The notes below the pieces were generated by a model. The model had not been told where the DNA came from, did not search any database, and saw nothing but the letters and a program-made list of their open reading frames with translations. Below are positions 12,535 through 24,787 of a stretch of DNA of 64,000 bases, in pieces. This DNA comes from Hofstenia miamia. Lineage: Eukaryota > Xenacoelomorpha > Acoela > Hofsteniidae. Both the position numbers and the translations under genes were made by a program. The stretch spans positions 909,449 to 973,448 of the forward strand of contig CABFPE010000169.1 in assembly GCA_900660155.1 (NCBI GenBank). Direction: 5' to 3'. The stretch's first letter is position 1. Each line of letters opens with the position of its first letter.

Positions 12535-12764
12535 CAGGGGCGCAGGATATGTGAATAGAATAGTGTTACTGACATTTTATAAGTTAGGAAATTCGCAATA
12601 TATTTACTGGAAATGTAAAAAGTCTGGTAGAATGGTATCTTGAAAAATCATATGCAAACTAAAATTTTTATCTAAGAACATTTTATGCAAGTCCTCCCTG
12701 ATAGTATATATTGTTACCATATCACTGAGAGTGGTAGCACTCTGAAATATAATGAGTGCTTCAG
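12535..12764 (+). repeat. 230-bp exact duplicate, right copy
   Basis: Second copy of the block at 12284-12513. Unique sequence resumes at 12765 with CGCAGAG. The opening GCGCAGGATATGTGAATAG resembles GCGTAGGATATGTGAGTAG near 29837, so the block may contain an old repeat end. Confidence 0.95.
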
Positions 12765-13847
12765 CGCAGAGTCATTCTGGCATTTGGTTAGGATCAAGAG
12801 AAATTCCTCCGCGGCCTTTACTTCAATTTAACAAAGAGATGGAACATAAATTTATTTCAAACATGTTCAAAGCATTCTCAGTTGCTTACATTTAATTTTA
12901 AGAGCAATCTTCTTGAAAAGGTCACATGCTTTTAGAAAATATGAAATGCTTTTTATAGCTGACACTACTGAATCTGTTTTTCAAATTATTGCTTCTCAAC
13001 AGTTTTAATTTCAATATGGAATTTCTAACTGTTTTCCAATAGACAACAATATATGAATTTGAAATTAATATATTAATTGGAATAGTGAAATGGTGTATTT
13101 GATTTCAGTCAACTTACCTGAATTTGTATTCGTAGTTGCCTTCCACTGGGACACCCAAGATCCTAAGTTTGAAAAGCTTTGTACAATCAACAACTTTTCA
13201 CTACATTATTTCATGGGTATTTAATTGCGAACCTATTGTAAAATGCTTCTTAGTGTAAAGAGAGTGATTACATTTGAATTCATGAAATACTTCATCATTA
13301 TTTTGATGAAGTTTACTGTTTCTATACTTTATATTCGTATTCAAAAACATCTTAACCTTTATCCGCATGCTTAAAATACACACCTGTAACCGCATAAGCG
13401 CAACATTCGTTACTAAATGAAGCTGTAAACAAAATCAAAATTTTCGGATTATATTCCATCACAGACATAAATTTTCTTTTTCTAATATGAAATCGCTAAA
13501 TAAACTCCCGGTACATTTATTATCAAAATTATCAGGAAAATTTCTTTTCCATTCTGCTATGAGTTTGCCAAATGTCGCAAAGCGATCTGCATAGTTTAGA
13601 GCAAATTAAACATTGTCAAATGGAAGGTTGTACTTGTCCTGAATTTTATGAAACCCAATGCGGCAACAATTTGAGGGCGTTTGGCAGTTTGTAGGTAGTG
13701 GGGCATCAGATTTCAACATACTCCTTTACTAATTGCTTTGCTAAATTCCTTAGAAAAAACTTGCATTTATCATAATTGCAAGTCAAGTCTTAATTTTATG
13801 AAATATAAATTGAGTCATAAGCGTGGCGTACACTAATTGAATGTGCA
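12765..13847. other. Intergenic with a short protein-like patch
   Basis: Mostly featureless. On the minus strand near 13630-13530 one frame reads FATFGKLIAEWKRNFPDNF, which looks protein-like. It has no recognised family and no long open context. Confidence 0.3.
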
Positions 13848-14305
13848 TCATTCCTTTTGTATGAGTTGTGCACCTGAGTGTAAACGCTTCAGATTTATCC
13901 TTAGGATGAGAGACAAATCTTGATGATAAAGAAACAATATTGCGACCTCATTCCTTGTCAAAAAGGTTCTGACTAAAATTGAATACCACTGGCCTATCGG
14001 GGCTGTCATCACCACCATCTTCTGGTTGGGATTCATCATTCACTCTCCAAAATTGGAATGTCCCCTTCATCAAGCTTTGTGCGCATCCACATTGGTGATG
14101 TGGGTTTAATATCCAGAGTAACGTCATTGTAATTAGTGTTGTTATATGTTTCTTCATCATCTACAATATCGGCATATTTAATTTCATTATTCAACTTTTT
14201 CCCATAATCAGTTTTAGTGGTTTGATAAGCCAAAATCTGTATTAGCAAGGTTTGGGGACGTTGTGGTCTTGAATAAAGAGACATGGTTTGTGAATTTATC
14301 TGCAA
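13848..14305 (-). pseudogene. Unassigned acidic protein-like stretch, probably broken
   Basis: Two overlapping minus-strand frames read like one acidic protein with a shift between them. One starts MSLYSRPQRPQTLL at about 14283 and includes IVDDEETYNNTNYND and TKLDEGDIPILESE. The other continues DESQPEDGGDDSPDRP and ends near 13948. There is no zinc finger, signal peptide or catalytic motif. It could be the N-terminal part of a transposon protein or a relic host exon. I cannot name it. Confidence 0.3.
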
Positions 14306-15049
14306 TTAATTACTGCTAACTTGCGCAATTCGGGTAATCGTAAATTAATGACAATGGTAGTGAAGTATACTTGTTTTGTAATGTAACAAGATGCTACATG
14401 CAGTTTTGCACCAAAAGGTGATCAAAGTAAGCCTAATTAACTAATGTTCAGTCTCACCAAGCGACTAAAGTAGGGCCGTTTACCTGAGGCGGATGATCCT
14501 CTGGAATTTAATCCTCCGCATCAAGCCGTATTAGTGATAGATTAAAAACTTGTCAATCATTTATTTGCCTTTCTACGTAACAAATTCACCAAAATAAATA
14601 TATTTTACTAAAGCGGCGCACGTATAAAACCAGATAACTAAAATCTATAAAAAACAATTTTGATCAACAAATAGTGCCCCATTGGCTACCACGCCGAATT
14701 TAGTTGCTCCGCATTTCGTGTAGGGGGGGGGTAATATATACCATTAATTAGCTGTACAGAAGAAGTTCAAATTATATTTAGTATCAAATTTTACACTTAT
14801 CGTGATAATGATAAGGGTTGAGATAAATTTAAAAAACCTGTTTAGCATTGAGAATCAAGAAATTTCAGCCATCAAACATCACTTCAGATGCAAACTCTGC
14901 AATTCTTTCCATTGGAGATGCTGGACCAAAGTATTCATCCGATAGCAAAGAAAGTGGATCCTAGTTCTGCAATTATTGGCAAGCTGTGCAACTTCTTCAC
15001 GCAAAGATAAACCAAAAAAGTAGAGGTGCTGACATTCAAATGTCAATGA
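14306..15049. other. Intergenic, nothing recognised
   Basis: AT-rich with a GC-richer patch at 14470-14740 that ends in a run of nine G. No supported frame or element. Confidence 0.4.
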
Positions 15050-15720
15050 GATCAATTCAACTAACGTCCCTTTACAAAGAGGTTATTAAGAAGGCTGACG
15101 TCAGCTCAACAGCTGAGGTATTTCAACTTATATATTTCTGTTCTTAGAGTAAGAGAAACGCTCAACGAATCTTCTTTAATTCAGTATGCTCAACGACAAG
15201 ATACCCAAAAATTGGCCCTACGACACATAAGAACAATGTAAGTTTTGCAGTCCAAAATTGGGGGTTGGCTGAAAGGGAAAGTTAGTAACTATAAATATTC
15301 AGTGGCAAAAGAAATTTAACTTTGAACGTTCTGATGGCTAACAGTATTATTGCCACTGCTTGGGGCATGAAAAGAAGCAATATTCAAGATGTGGACGACA
15401 AAACGCAAAACACCATTCCAGCTCATGAAGTTTTTTAATTCAATATATTCATAATTATCACAATAATAACTATATGTTTCAGCAAAACAATGCGAATATG
15501 CACATAATGCTCACACTAGCAAAAAATTATAGTTCTTATGTCAACCCAATAGAAAATGGGTGGGTAAAGCGTGTCAATTGAGTATACGCTAATTAAAAGC
15601 AATTTTCATCATTGACAAGTTTGAAAAATCAGCTTGTAACAACGCTGGCATCATATCAACCAGAAATACTTTTCAAGCACGGAGATAAGTATGCCTAAGA
15701 GTTGTGCTTAATAAAGTAAC
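15050..15720 (+). mobile_element. Tc1/mariner transposase remnant
   Basis: Plus-strand pieces follow the order of a Tc1-type transposase. YAQRQDTQKLALRHIR near 15198-15230 matches the linker before the catalytic domain. KKFNFERSDG and YYCHCLGHEKKQYSR near 15310-15380 match the common Tc1 block [DE]KKFNLDGPDG…YYWHDL. QQNNANMHI near 15480 matches QQDNAPxHx with Asp replaced by Asn. NPIENGWVKRV near 15545 matches NPIENLW. The gap between the last two blocks is too short for an intact DD34E domain, and stops interrupt all frames. No terminal repeats found. Confidence 0.6.
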
Positions 15721-16485
15721 TAAGTAGTAAGTGCAAACTTTTTGGAAGAAAATCTGCTGTTTCTAATTATAATTACTTGTCCTAGCACAAAAATTATATA
15801 TAGTTTTTAGGTGAAATTTTATGAAGTTGCCTTATTTCTTCATTTCTATCGTTTTCTATTGCTAATAGATACCAAATGCCATTATTCCAATTTTTAAAAT
15901 TGTCTATAGTCAAAATAATAAGGATAGTTGTGATATCGCCTTAGATCAGCGCATTAGTATCTTGACATTAAACTTTTCTAAAATTGTTTTTATTTACAAC
16001 AAAAAACTTGTTATATACAAAATTGCTGTCTACATATTTACAACTACAAGGTAAATACTTAAATCACTTGGGCTGATGATGAAACAAACAGCACCGATAT
16101 TATATAATGATAGGGTTTCTAAATTCATTTCCAGGAGTATAGATATGACAAACACCTAATAATCGAATTTCTATCCGAGCCAGTAATAAACAAATAAATT
16201 AACGCTTATTTTTGCAAAGAAGAACTTACAAAACATTGGGTGTAAATTTCATTGGCAGCTATTAGGAAAGAGAAAAATTTAGAATGCTAATAGATGTATA
16301 TATACAGCAACTTCAGGCAATGCTGAATAGCTAAAACATATAATACACACAAATAATAAACATATATAATATCAATAACTAAAAAAAAACAATAAAAAAC
16401 CAAATGAAGAAGTAAATACAATGATATATATAAAAAAACCTACATTGCAAAAATAAACACGGATTATACACTAAATGCAATACAG
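15721..16485. other. Intergenic, nothing recognised
   Basis: AT-rich sequence with no convincing frame, repeat or element end. Confidence 0.4.
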
Positions 16486-17160
16486 TTAAAAGGATATACC
16501 CAAAAAAGATAATTTGGTGCTTTTCAATATCGAGTCTGCAGAAAATTTCTCGAAAATTTCTGGTCTGACGAAAAATAGTTGGCAGTAGAAAATGCACAAG
16601 ATGATCTCGGTTTTCGTAAACAAACTCTCTGATAAGTGTTGAAGATGGTACTCTACAATAATCTCAGAAGTAGTAAAATATTCTTTGATAATAGGTTCAA
16701 TATTATTTAATAAAGTGCTTAGCTTACTATTTAGTTTATCAAGTAGCCAGACAAAAAACGGGAGCACAATAGCTGATGACAGAAAAGATACAAGAATTAA
16801 CCACTTTCCTTTGCATATCTACAGATCAAACATAAATAGTTGAGGATATTCTTTCTTAATAATGTAATCCACATGCGTGTCCCTAGTCAGTGAATGAATA
16901 ATATAAACACCAAGAATTTTATTATGACTATGCTCAAAACAAAAGTCAGCAAAATATACAGAAAACAGCAAAAGGCCCAAATTGGGCCTTGGGGTACACC
17001 ACTTGGCATTTCAAATACCTCATTGAATTCACCGCCTTAACAAACAGAAGAACGCCGATCGGATAAATAATTGGAATTTTCAATTCTTATAACTTACTTT
17101 AATAACTTATGATGAGGTATCATGTCAAAGACTTGAACAAGTGCATCTGTCCTCTATCCA
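16486..17160 (-). mobile_element. LINE reverse transcriptase remnant
   Basis: On the minus strand, near 17150-17100, the translation resembles the RT block DALVQVFDMIPHHKLL. It is followed by YLSDRRSS and SGVPQGP near 17010-16980, the SGVPQGS…LGP box of Jockey/CR1-type LINEs. Then come LLFSVYFADF and KILGVYIIHSLTRDTHVDYIIKK near 16970-16860, the block downstream of the palm. The FADD catalytic box between the last two is not seen, so part of the palm is lost. An open 93-codon frame at 16767-16486 lies directly downstream; its origin is unclear. Dead fragment. Confidence 0.6.
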
Positions 17161-20100
17161 GTAATTCAGTTATTCTATCCAGTCATAGCATATAAATAAC
17201 TTCTTTTGCACGCATCACCATCTCAATGTTCTCTACCAATTGATATTAAATTTTTCGAATAACAAATACCTGCTATTAGTCAAATTATCCAACGCAGAAA
17301 TGTTTACATTTGAACAATTGTTTTTTGAACATGAGACTACTAACGTCATTCTTATATAAAGGAAAATGTATATGAACGAAATCCCAACCTTTATATCTGC
17401 ACTCAGTAGAAATGAAACTAAAGTAGACATTACAAGTATATCTGCAAGTATATCTAAAATAAGTTAAGTGCTTTAGTTGCAGAGCTAAGCATATATCAAG
17501 GAAATGCCACGTAGCAATAAATTTACCCTTTATACTGCAGGTAATATTTTACCTATACTCTTTCACATTCAGGGGAATTTTCTTTGCAGTTATGATACAA
17601 AACACATTATTTGCATGTGCATTAGTATAGAAAGAACGAAACAGTCTGAGACTACACACTTCTGCCGCTCAACAAAAGTTCCGAACGTTGCTTACTGTGC
17701 GACATGATATATATCAAGCAAATAATGCTAACAAACAAATGCAAATGTAATGGAAAAAATTTGAAAATAAAACATATTTGACTCATTTACAGAATGCAGG
17801 CCCTTGCTTAGATCATTTGGAAATCTGATGGATTTTTCTTGGCTTCAGGTGAAATATGATATCAATTGTTCAAAGGCTTTTCATCAAGTTGCTAAGCAAC
17901 AAAGTTTGGTAAATCATAACCTTCTAGGCGGAGTTATGAATGACATTTACTTTCGAGTTGTCAAATAAAGGGAGGGATATGCATAAAGCCAGCAGTATAT
18001 ATTTAAAAAGTTTACCAGATTACTTCTAGAAGTGAAATTGTAACTCATTAAATTCTATTCTGTTTGCAACTATGAAAAAATGTACGATATATCAATACCT
18101 TAAAGTACAATTTAAAGAGTGAGCATCATGAAAAATGGTGCTACCACACATTGCCGTACGCAAAGGGGACACGGTGGAATGTCCCCCGTCAGGTTTTCAA
18201 AATTGATTTTGATAGGCTAAATCCAAAACATTTTCAGCAAAATGTTTAAAAATGAAGAAATTGTGTTTATATGGTCTAATTTTTCCAAGTTTTGAAAAAT
18301 GTTCGCGGGACTTTGACCTGCTTTTGTGACTTACTTATGATAATGACTTGAGATATCCCCCCACCCCTGATACCACATACATTTGATATAATATACTAGT
18401 AAGTAATTTGAGGTAAATCTTAAAAAGAGTTATTCCTATTGAATAATGAATTGAAAAATAATTTAATTGAGAAAATTATTATAATATGCCATTAAGGTAT
18501 TGGATGTAATAATGCGATGTAAAACGGATTGGGCCAAAGAGTTGGGGCAAATTCATTGTTGGATCCTGCATTACATGTACTTCAGATTACATTTTTGTTT
18601 GCAGGCAGTACGGCATTCAATACAAAAATTTTCTACTTTGTTGCAATAGGAGTTACAATAAATGATAAGATGCTGTAGAAAATCGCAGTTTTTTTATTAC
18701 AAACATAAAGAAAAATATTGCAAATAATCTAAAATAAAACAAAAAGTATTTGTAATAATCATTTGCCAATATTTTTGAAGTGTGATTTTGCATTTTAGAA
18801 ATTCCTTCAAAAACTTAGGTGCGGTTCAATGGAATAAAATGAATCTGAGCATTCACAATGCTACCCATGTTTCTTCACGGTTAGATATTTGTTTTATTTC
18901 TTAATAAACTTTTAAACCCGCATTATGATTTCAATAATATATATTTGATTTCACTGTATATTCCTACTCGTTGTGGCCTTCGTTCTGCCTCGAAATAAAA
19001 GTTTGCATCTAAGAAAATTAATAAGAAGAAGAGATCAACTTCATTTTTCAACAGGATTGTTAGATTAGCAAATTATATTCACAATTTCTCTGATTTCAAT
19101 TTATTTGATATTCCCATGAAATTGAGGCCTAACTAGAAAATTCTTCTGGAATATATTGGTATCTAAATACAATTTTTACTTCCTTTGTACGTGATATGAT
19201 GCATATGATTGCAGTTCATGTATTCGAAAAATTAAGCATAAATTTTGTGTAATGTAATGTTTACAATAAAAGATCTTTATTACGCATATTATTATTATCA
19301 ACGTTCAGATAAAACAAAGTGATCAATTACATATTTAGGTGTTGATATTGACAAAGATTTAAAATAGCATAAGTTTATCCTAAAAAGATAAAAAAATGGT
19401 TTCTGGCGTTAAATGCTTATACCACCTTAGAAATTTCAGGCACGACTATCACATTCAACTATAGCATGCATTTTATTTTTCGCAAGTACATTATTTTTCA
19501 CTTCTATTTATTAATCCTAATAGAAAAAGCCGCTATTTAGTATGAAAAAATTATAATTGGTCACTAAAACATTAAATTTTGCACGTAAGCATGACTATGT
19601 TACTGAATGCAGATAAAAGTATAATATATTATCCCTACTATATTTAATACAAAAATACAATTTCATTTTAGTTAAGAATAAATATGGCCGAGAATCAATG
19701 TCTTTTCTTTGATAATTATTAAAACTAAATCCACGATCACATAAATTTATTTGTAGCAATATTTCCTATATTTGTTTTCTTAGAGCAGCGTCTAACATTT
19801 GGAACAATTTAGACAATGAGTAGAAAAAATTAGAAAAAATTTAGCAAAAATTTAAAAATTGCGCTTTTACACCGAGAAAACACATTTGGAGACACTAGCA
19901 TGCTTATCACAATATCCGATTTCTTACACTGAGCTCACCAAATACACACAAGCATTACTTTGTCACTGTGCGATTGCTATGTGTTTTTCGAGTCAATTTA
20001 AATGTCCTTAGCAATTTTAAAATTAAATTTATAAATACCTGAAGACATCGAAAAGTGGCAAACCTTAATGTTTAATAAAAGATTTTTACATTGTTTATCA

Positions 20101-20403
20101 AAAAAGGAATCCTAAGAATATAAAAGAATTAAATTAGAATGGAAGACTGCCATTTCATTAAGACATACAGCTTAGCAGCCCGAACTTTGCAAAATTTAAA
20201 ATCGTTTCAAGCATTGCATATAAGAAGGAGTTTTCAATTCGAACTTAAGCTAAAGTGGTCAAGTATTTGGCATTCAACATCACTATTCAATTTGGCGTAG
20301 CTCAGTAAATATATTAGAAACTAGACAATCATCATTTAAAACAATGAAAACGTGAGTACAATGAAAATGTAAATACAAGTATATATTCCAATATGTTCTC
20401 ATA
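17161..20403. other. Intergenic, nothing recognised
   Basis: About 3.2 kb of AT-rich DNA. Short frames such as 17504-17707 (plus) show no family features. GC-richer patches near 18150-18200 and 18350 contain no recognised motif. Confidence 0.4.
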
Positions 20404-20631
20404 TATATGTATATATATATATGTATATATATATATGTTTGAATACAGGAAAATTAACTGTTTTTCAATGTAGACTTTAAAATTACTCATATTTTGCATC
20501 CATGCTTCAAAAAAGATTTAAATTTATAGTTGTCAGTGGCTATGGAGGCTTTACTTAAAAATCTAATGTACTTTATCCGGCGAAAATATGAAATTTTATT
20601 GTGTCCAGATTTTATGGACACCCTGTATATT

Positions 20632-20664
<33 letters not shown>
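20404..20664. repeat. Mariner-type element end between TA tracts
   Basis: TA/TG microsatellites at 20404-20437 and 20637-20664 enclose about 200 bases ending in CCAGATTTTATGGACACCCT, then GTATA. This terminus is typical of many invertebrate mariner/Tc1-type elements. No transposase is present and the opposite end is unclear. Probably a short non-autonomous copy or a fragment. Confidence 0.4.
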
Positions 20665-23600
20665 GCATTTACACATACATTAATGAATTGATCTACATAA
20701 ATCTATATTTCAAAACTAAAATTACCACCTATTTCTGTTTACTACAAAAACATTTATTTTAAGAAATTAGGGATTTTAAGAAAATCAAACAAATCAGAGG
20801 CAAAAGTATATTTTGTATTTCAGTAAATAAAAATTTTTATTAAGTAGTGAAATTAATGTATTCGACGGTTAAACTTCTAAAAATCGTGCAATTGTACTCA
20901 TAGACAGCGCAATATCTTAAAGAATGAGAGCAATTTGGTGGAAGTATTTCGCAGATTTTAAAAATTTTGGATTAAAAATACATGTGAGTAATAAAAACAA
21001 AACATTTGTCTGACCTACTAGTATTTTTTTAGTAAGCCATCATTTTCGCTAATCTTTTGCTATGATATGAAACAATTTGTTTTCTATTAGAAAAACTATT
21101 GTCTGTAAAATATAAAAACATTTTATTATGTACAAATAAATGGAAACATAAAAAAGCACAAAATGAAAGACCATCCCTTAACCCCAAAACATACTGACAA
21201 TCCATATGCCAACAAATTTTTATTACAAGCAGTTTCACACATTGCAACATCAATAAAACTAAAACTGGAGAAATTCTCAGAATTCCATTTAAAATATGTC
21301 TACAAGGTAGTTAAAATATCAAACACATCTGTAAACTATTTGATATTTAGAAACGCGGAAATCTGAACATAGAATGAACAATATATTGTTTGAAATAAAT
21401 TTTACAATTGAACTAGAAGTATGGTACTCTTACAAATTTCAGTACCGGGTTTAGTGGTGACAAAGAGACAATTCAAATGGTTTAAAATATGAATTCAGCA
21501 CATTATATTTCATTTGAACATTAGTGTATACACTATTTACAACATATAAATTGATTCCTACGGTTTGAAACAAATTGAAGCATATTTTCTATCTATCATA
21601 TCACAGAAAAGATTAAGTGGCCTGTCAATGTTCCTAATTGAGAGGGATATAGCAAGAAATTCTGATTTTTAGAATTTAATAGATGATTTTAGTAAATAAA
21701 TCAAAAGAAAGTTTTTCTATAAATACTTGTTAAATAACAAATATATATTAATATTATAAAAAACAAGTAAATTTTTTTGTTATTACTGTGATGAAAATAA
21801 TAAATCTAGCAACAATGAATGTCCTTGCAATAGAATAATGATCAAGTGCTTAAGCATAGTATGCACTGTACTTAATGAAATTGTATTGCACACAAGTTCT
21901 TCAGTAGTGAATTTAGAACATTAACATCAAATTTGAAAACTATGTAGTGGCAACAAACTTTAATCGATTACATGAAGATCAATTGATTCAAGAACATCAT
22001 GAAAATTACTATGAAAAACAAAATTAAAGAAAAAAATTATTTGTTATGTTCGTTGTGATTTTAGGGGTTTGAAATAGCAGAATCTAAAGCTGAGATCAAA
22101 TCTTTTTTACCTATTCCTTAACATATAATAAATAGCTTTCAAAAATCATGTCCCTTGAAAATCCTCTAGCAACGCGCTTAACAAGGCAAATAATGAATGG
22201 GAGAGAGATTTTCAAATTTTCATTTTTTGTACTTGCCCAATTCTTGTTAACCTAAGCAAGTATTTCAAATAACGAAATATGCAAATTTTATCCAAATCAT
22301 TAAAAATTCAAAGATTTCTTCTTTGAATTTTTAAAGTTCTTTTTTCTGTTTGCTTGATTGTGTAAAAATACGTTTATGTCTAACTTCAAATTGACAAAAC
22401 TTTGTCATTTCTAATTGCAATCCCTGGAAATTGGCCTGATTGGCCAATAGATGCTCCCCTTTTACTCTTGTTTTTCAGTTGTTTTATAGGAAATGTAGCT
22501 TTACATAATTTATTAAGTCTTAAAAACTGTTTGATTGTTTAAAGTGGCTCATTTCTTTATTACGTCATGGTGGGTTAAAAAAATTAGAAGCTAGCATTGT
22601 TAGGATACTTGTTAAGATAATCAGTATAGCTTGTTAATTTTGAATTCTCATTTGCATAATTTATTCAAGAAATTGCATAATTGAAATGCCTAATCCCTAA
22701 GCTTAACATATGCCTTAAAACTCTCAACATTTCGTTATTCACGAAACTACCTTACCTTAGTACCCTCATCTAACTAAAAATTCCTGATTTATTTTAGTAT
22801 ATAGATAAAGTTCCGACTACACGTATCAAAATTGATTGAATAAAAAGAATAAAAAATAATGAAACAGGCTGCATAAGTCTAGTCAAAATTATCATTAGCA
22901 AAAGCATTGTTAAAGTTCATTTTGGGCAATGTCATTTGAAGTAGATTGAGAATCAGGAGTAGTAAGATCAAGTGATAACTTGCTTCAACATTCAAACTTA
23001 TTCTGATCAATTTGATCGATATTATATATCTGTATATATTTATATTTGGATATATATTGTCAAAAGAAAAACATAGCATACGAAAGAACTGTTAATAAAC
23101 AAAGCAACTGATCTTTGAAACAGCTAGAGAATACATTGCGAACAACGAATACTACATTTATAATTGAAAAGAAAATTATTCAAGAAGCAGCTATTGAGGT
23201 GCTTCTTTGCAATGAATGAAACATCAAAGATGTCTGTAGTGGAACTTGACCCTGTTGAATTCCATTTCATTCACAATAAGAGTATGCAAATATATGTTAT
23301 AATGGGCTACCCCATCAAACTCAATGTTATATTTGTATCAATTTGAGGGAAATGCTCATATGTAAGCATATGCCAATATTTATATAGAAATAAAGAGATA
23401 CTTCTTAAATTTAGTAAATAGCATGTCGAAATGCTAATTATTCAATTTTTAATCATAATATAACACTATTATATATTATGTAGTCAGATGATTATCAGAA
23501 AATTTAAGTCATATTTGTAAGGTAAATTTGTTGGTCGGCCAAATCAAATTTCTATTAAATACTAATCCAAAATCCGAGAATTGCTCCATCCGGTAAGAAG

Positions 23601-23803
23601 TTGTGGAATAAGTGGCTGCAACAGTGGTAATCTCATTGTGGGGTTTAAATTTTTTTGATGATTCGGTCATTTTTCAAGACGAAGAGGGCAGGTTTTTTAA
23701 AGCCTCACTCTACATTTAAGCAAGCAACGAATCGTTTTGCACTGGAACATATTTATTTTCTTTGACATTTCTGTTGAATTCTTACAATCATTTCTTTTAA
23801 CAG
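20665..23803. other. Intergenic, nothing recognised
   Basis: AT-rich. Small frames at 21029-21253 (minus), 21163-21366 (plus) and 22879-23079 (minus) are short and overlapping and show no domain. No repeats of note. Confidence 0.4.
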
Positions 23804-24083
23804 AATATATTCTAGCAAAAAAAGACAATTCACAAATTTTTTTTCACATTTACAAATAAATCCATTGTTTCAATATGTACTTCAAACAATATGTTTTAGT
23901 TTTACATGCATCTACATAATCCTCACCCTGTTGTTAGTGGGAATGTCCACCGTTACTGCAATTTATGGATCTCAAATATACAACAAAGATTGCTTCGAGA
24001 ACAATCAATGTGCTTCTGGTTGCTGCAAAGATGGATTTTGTGCACTTTTTAGAATCTCTTGTCAGAGCAATGCTCATAACTAA
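23804..24083 (+). CDS. Exon for a secreted six-cysteine, knottin-like peptide
   Basis: The open frame ends at a stop at 24081-24083. Its C-terminal 40 residues carry six cysteines spaced C-x5-C-x3-CC-x4-C-x6-C (DCFENNQCASGCCKDGF, then CALFRISC). This is the inhibitor-cystine-knot pattern, found in animal hormones, defence peptides and venom peptides. Upstream in frame is a hydrophobic run (IYIILTLLLVG) suited to a signal peptide core, followed by a small-residue region (STVTAIYGS) where cleavage could fall. The only in-frame ATG is at 23943, inside that region, so the true start is not fixed by this exon. A good acceptor (TTTCTTTTAACAG, ending at 23803) suggests an upstream exon carrying it. 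Function unknown. The nearest downstream feature is a hAT element 315 bases away. I cannot tell whether the gene is active. Confidence 0.5.
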
Positions 24084-24398
24084 AATTTAATTTTCAGTCT
24101 TATTGTATAATATGTTTATATATCTAGAAAAGTTTATTAATATTTTGCACACTACAAACATACTAATATAGTTCAAATAATCTACATTTTCCAACTTATC
24201 AAACATTCTAATGGGCAACAAATAGGAAGGATCTTCTGATATTAAATACATACCAAGAGATTGGAATTTTAGAATCATCTGAAGGTGGGCATACGCAGTT
24301 TATCATACAATCCAATTTATTAAGAAATAATCCAAAACTTAAGACCCAAAAATATAAATAGATAACGACATTGACAGCAGTTAACAGAAAGTCATACA

Positions 24399-24779
24399 CA
24401 GTGGCGTTTCAAGGGATGTTCTGGTGGGGGCGGGGGCACGCAAAATATAAATTTGATCACGGGCTATCAATAACAAATCTGATTTACCATGATTTACCAA
24501 ATTTTACTCTGTCTTTGTGAATTTAAGTGCGGACCGAAATATGTTGCTTTTACTGGTCATTTTTTTGTTTTCTTTATCTTATTAGTACAGGTATTAGATG
24601 TATAAGACTAACAATAATTTAGACGCATTATATCTTTAATTATGTTTTGATTTAAGAGTGTCGTCTACATTGCATATAATACGGCCGTAATATATGATTT
24701 TTAGCATGTCAAACAGGGGGAGGAGCAAGCAAGGGCTAACCAGAATTCGAGGGGCATACCTCCCGTAGAAACGCCACTG
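24399..24779. mobile_element. Short non-autonomous hAT element with 8-bp target duplication
   Basis: Begins CAGTGGCGTTTCAAGGGA and ends with the inverted counterpart (TCCCGTAGAAACGCCACTG), giving terminal repeats of about 18 bp with two differences. It is flanked by GTCATACA (24391-24398) and GTTATACA (24780-24787), an 8-bp hAT-type duplication with one mismatch. G-rich subterminal runs are present. At 381 bp with no frame, it is mobilised in trans if at all. Confidence 0.85.
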
Positions 24780-24787
24780 GTTATACA

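Noticed and set aside
12434-12643. Frame spanning the 21-N gap
   Set aside because: It crosses an assembly gap and duplicated contig ends, so it is not a real coding sequence.
15236-15481. Introns within the Tc1 remnant (GTAAGT at 15236, TTTCAG at 15481)
   Set aside because: The sites look good, but removal would take out transposase homology at 15300-15400. In decayed AT-rich DNA such matches are expected by chance.
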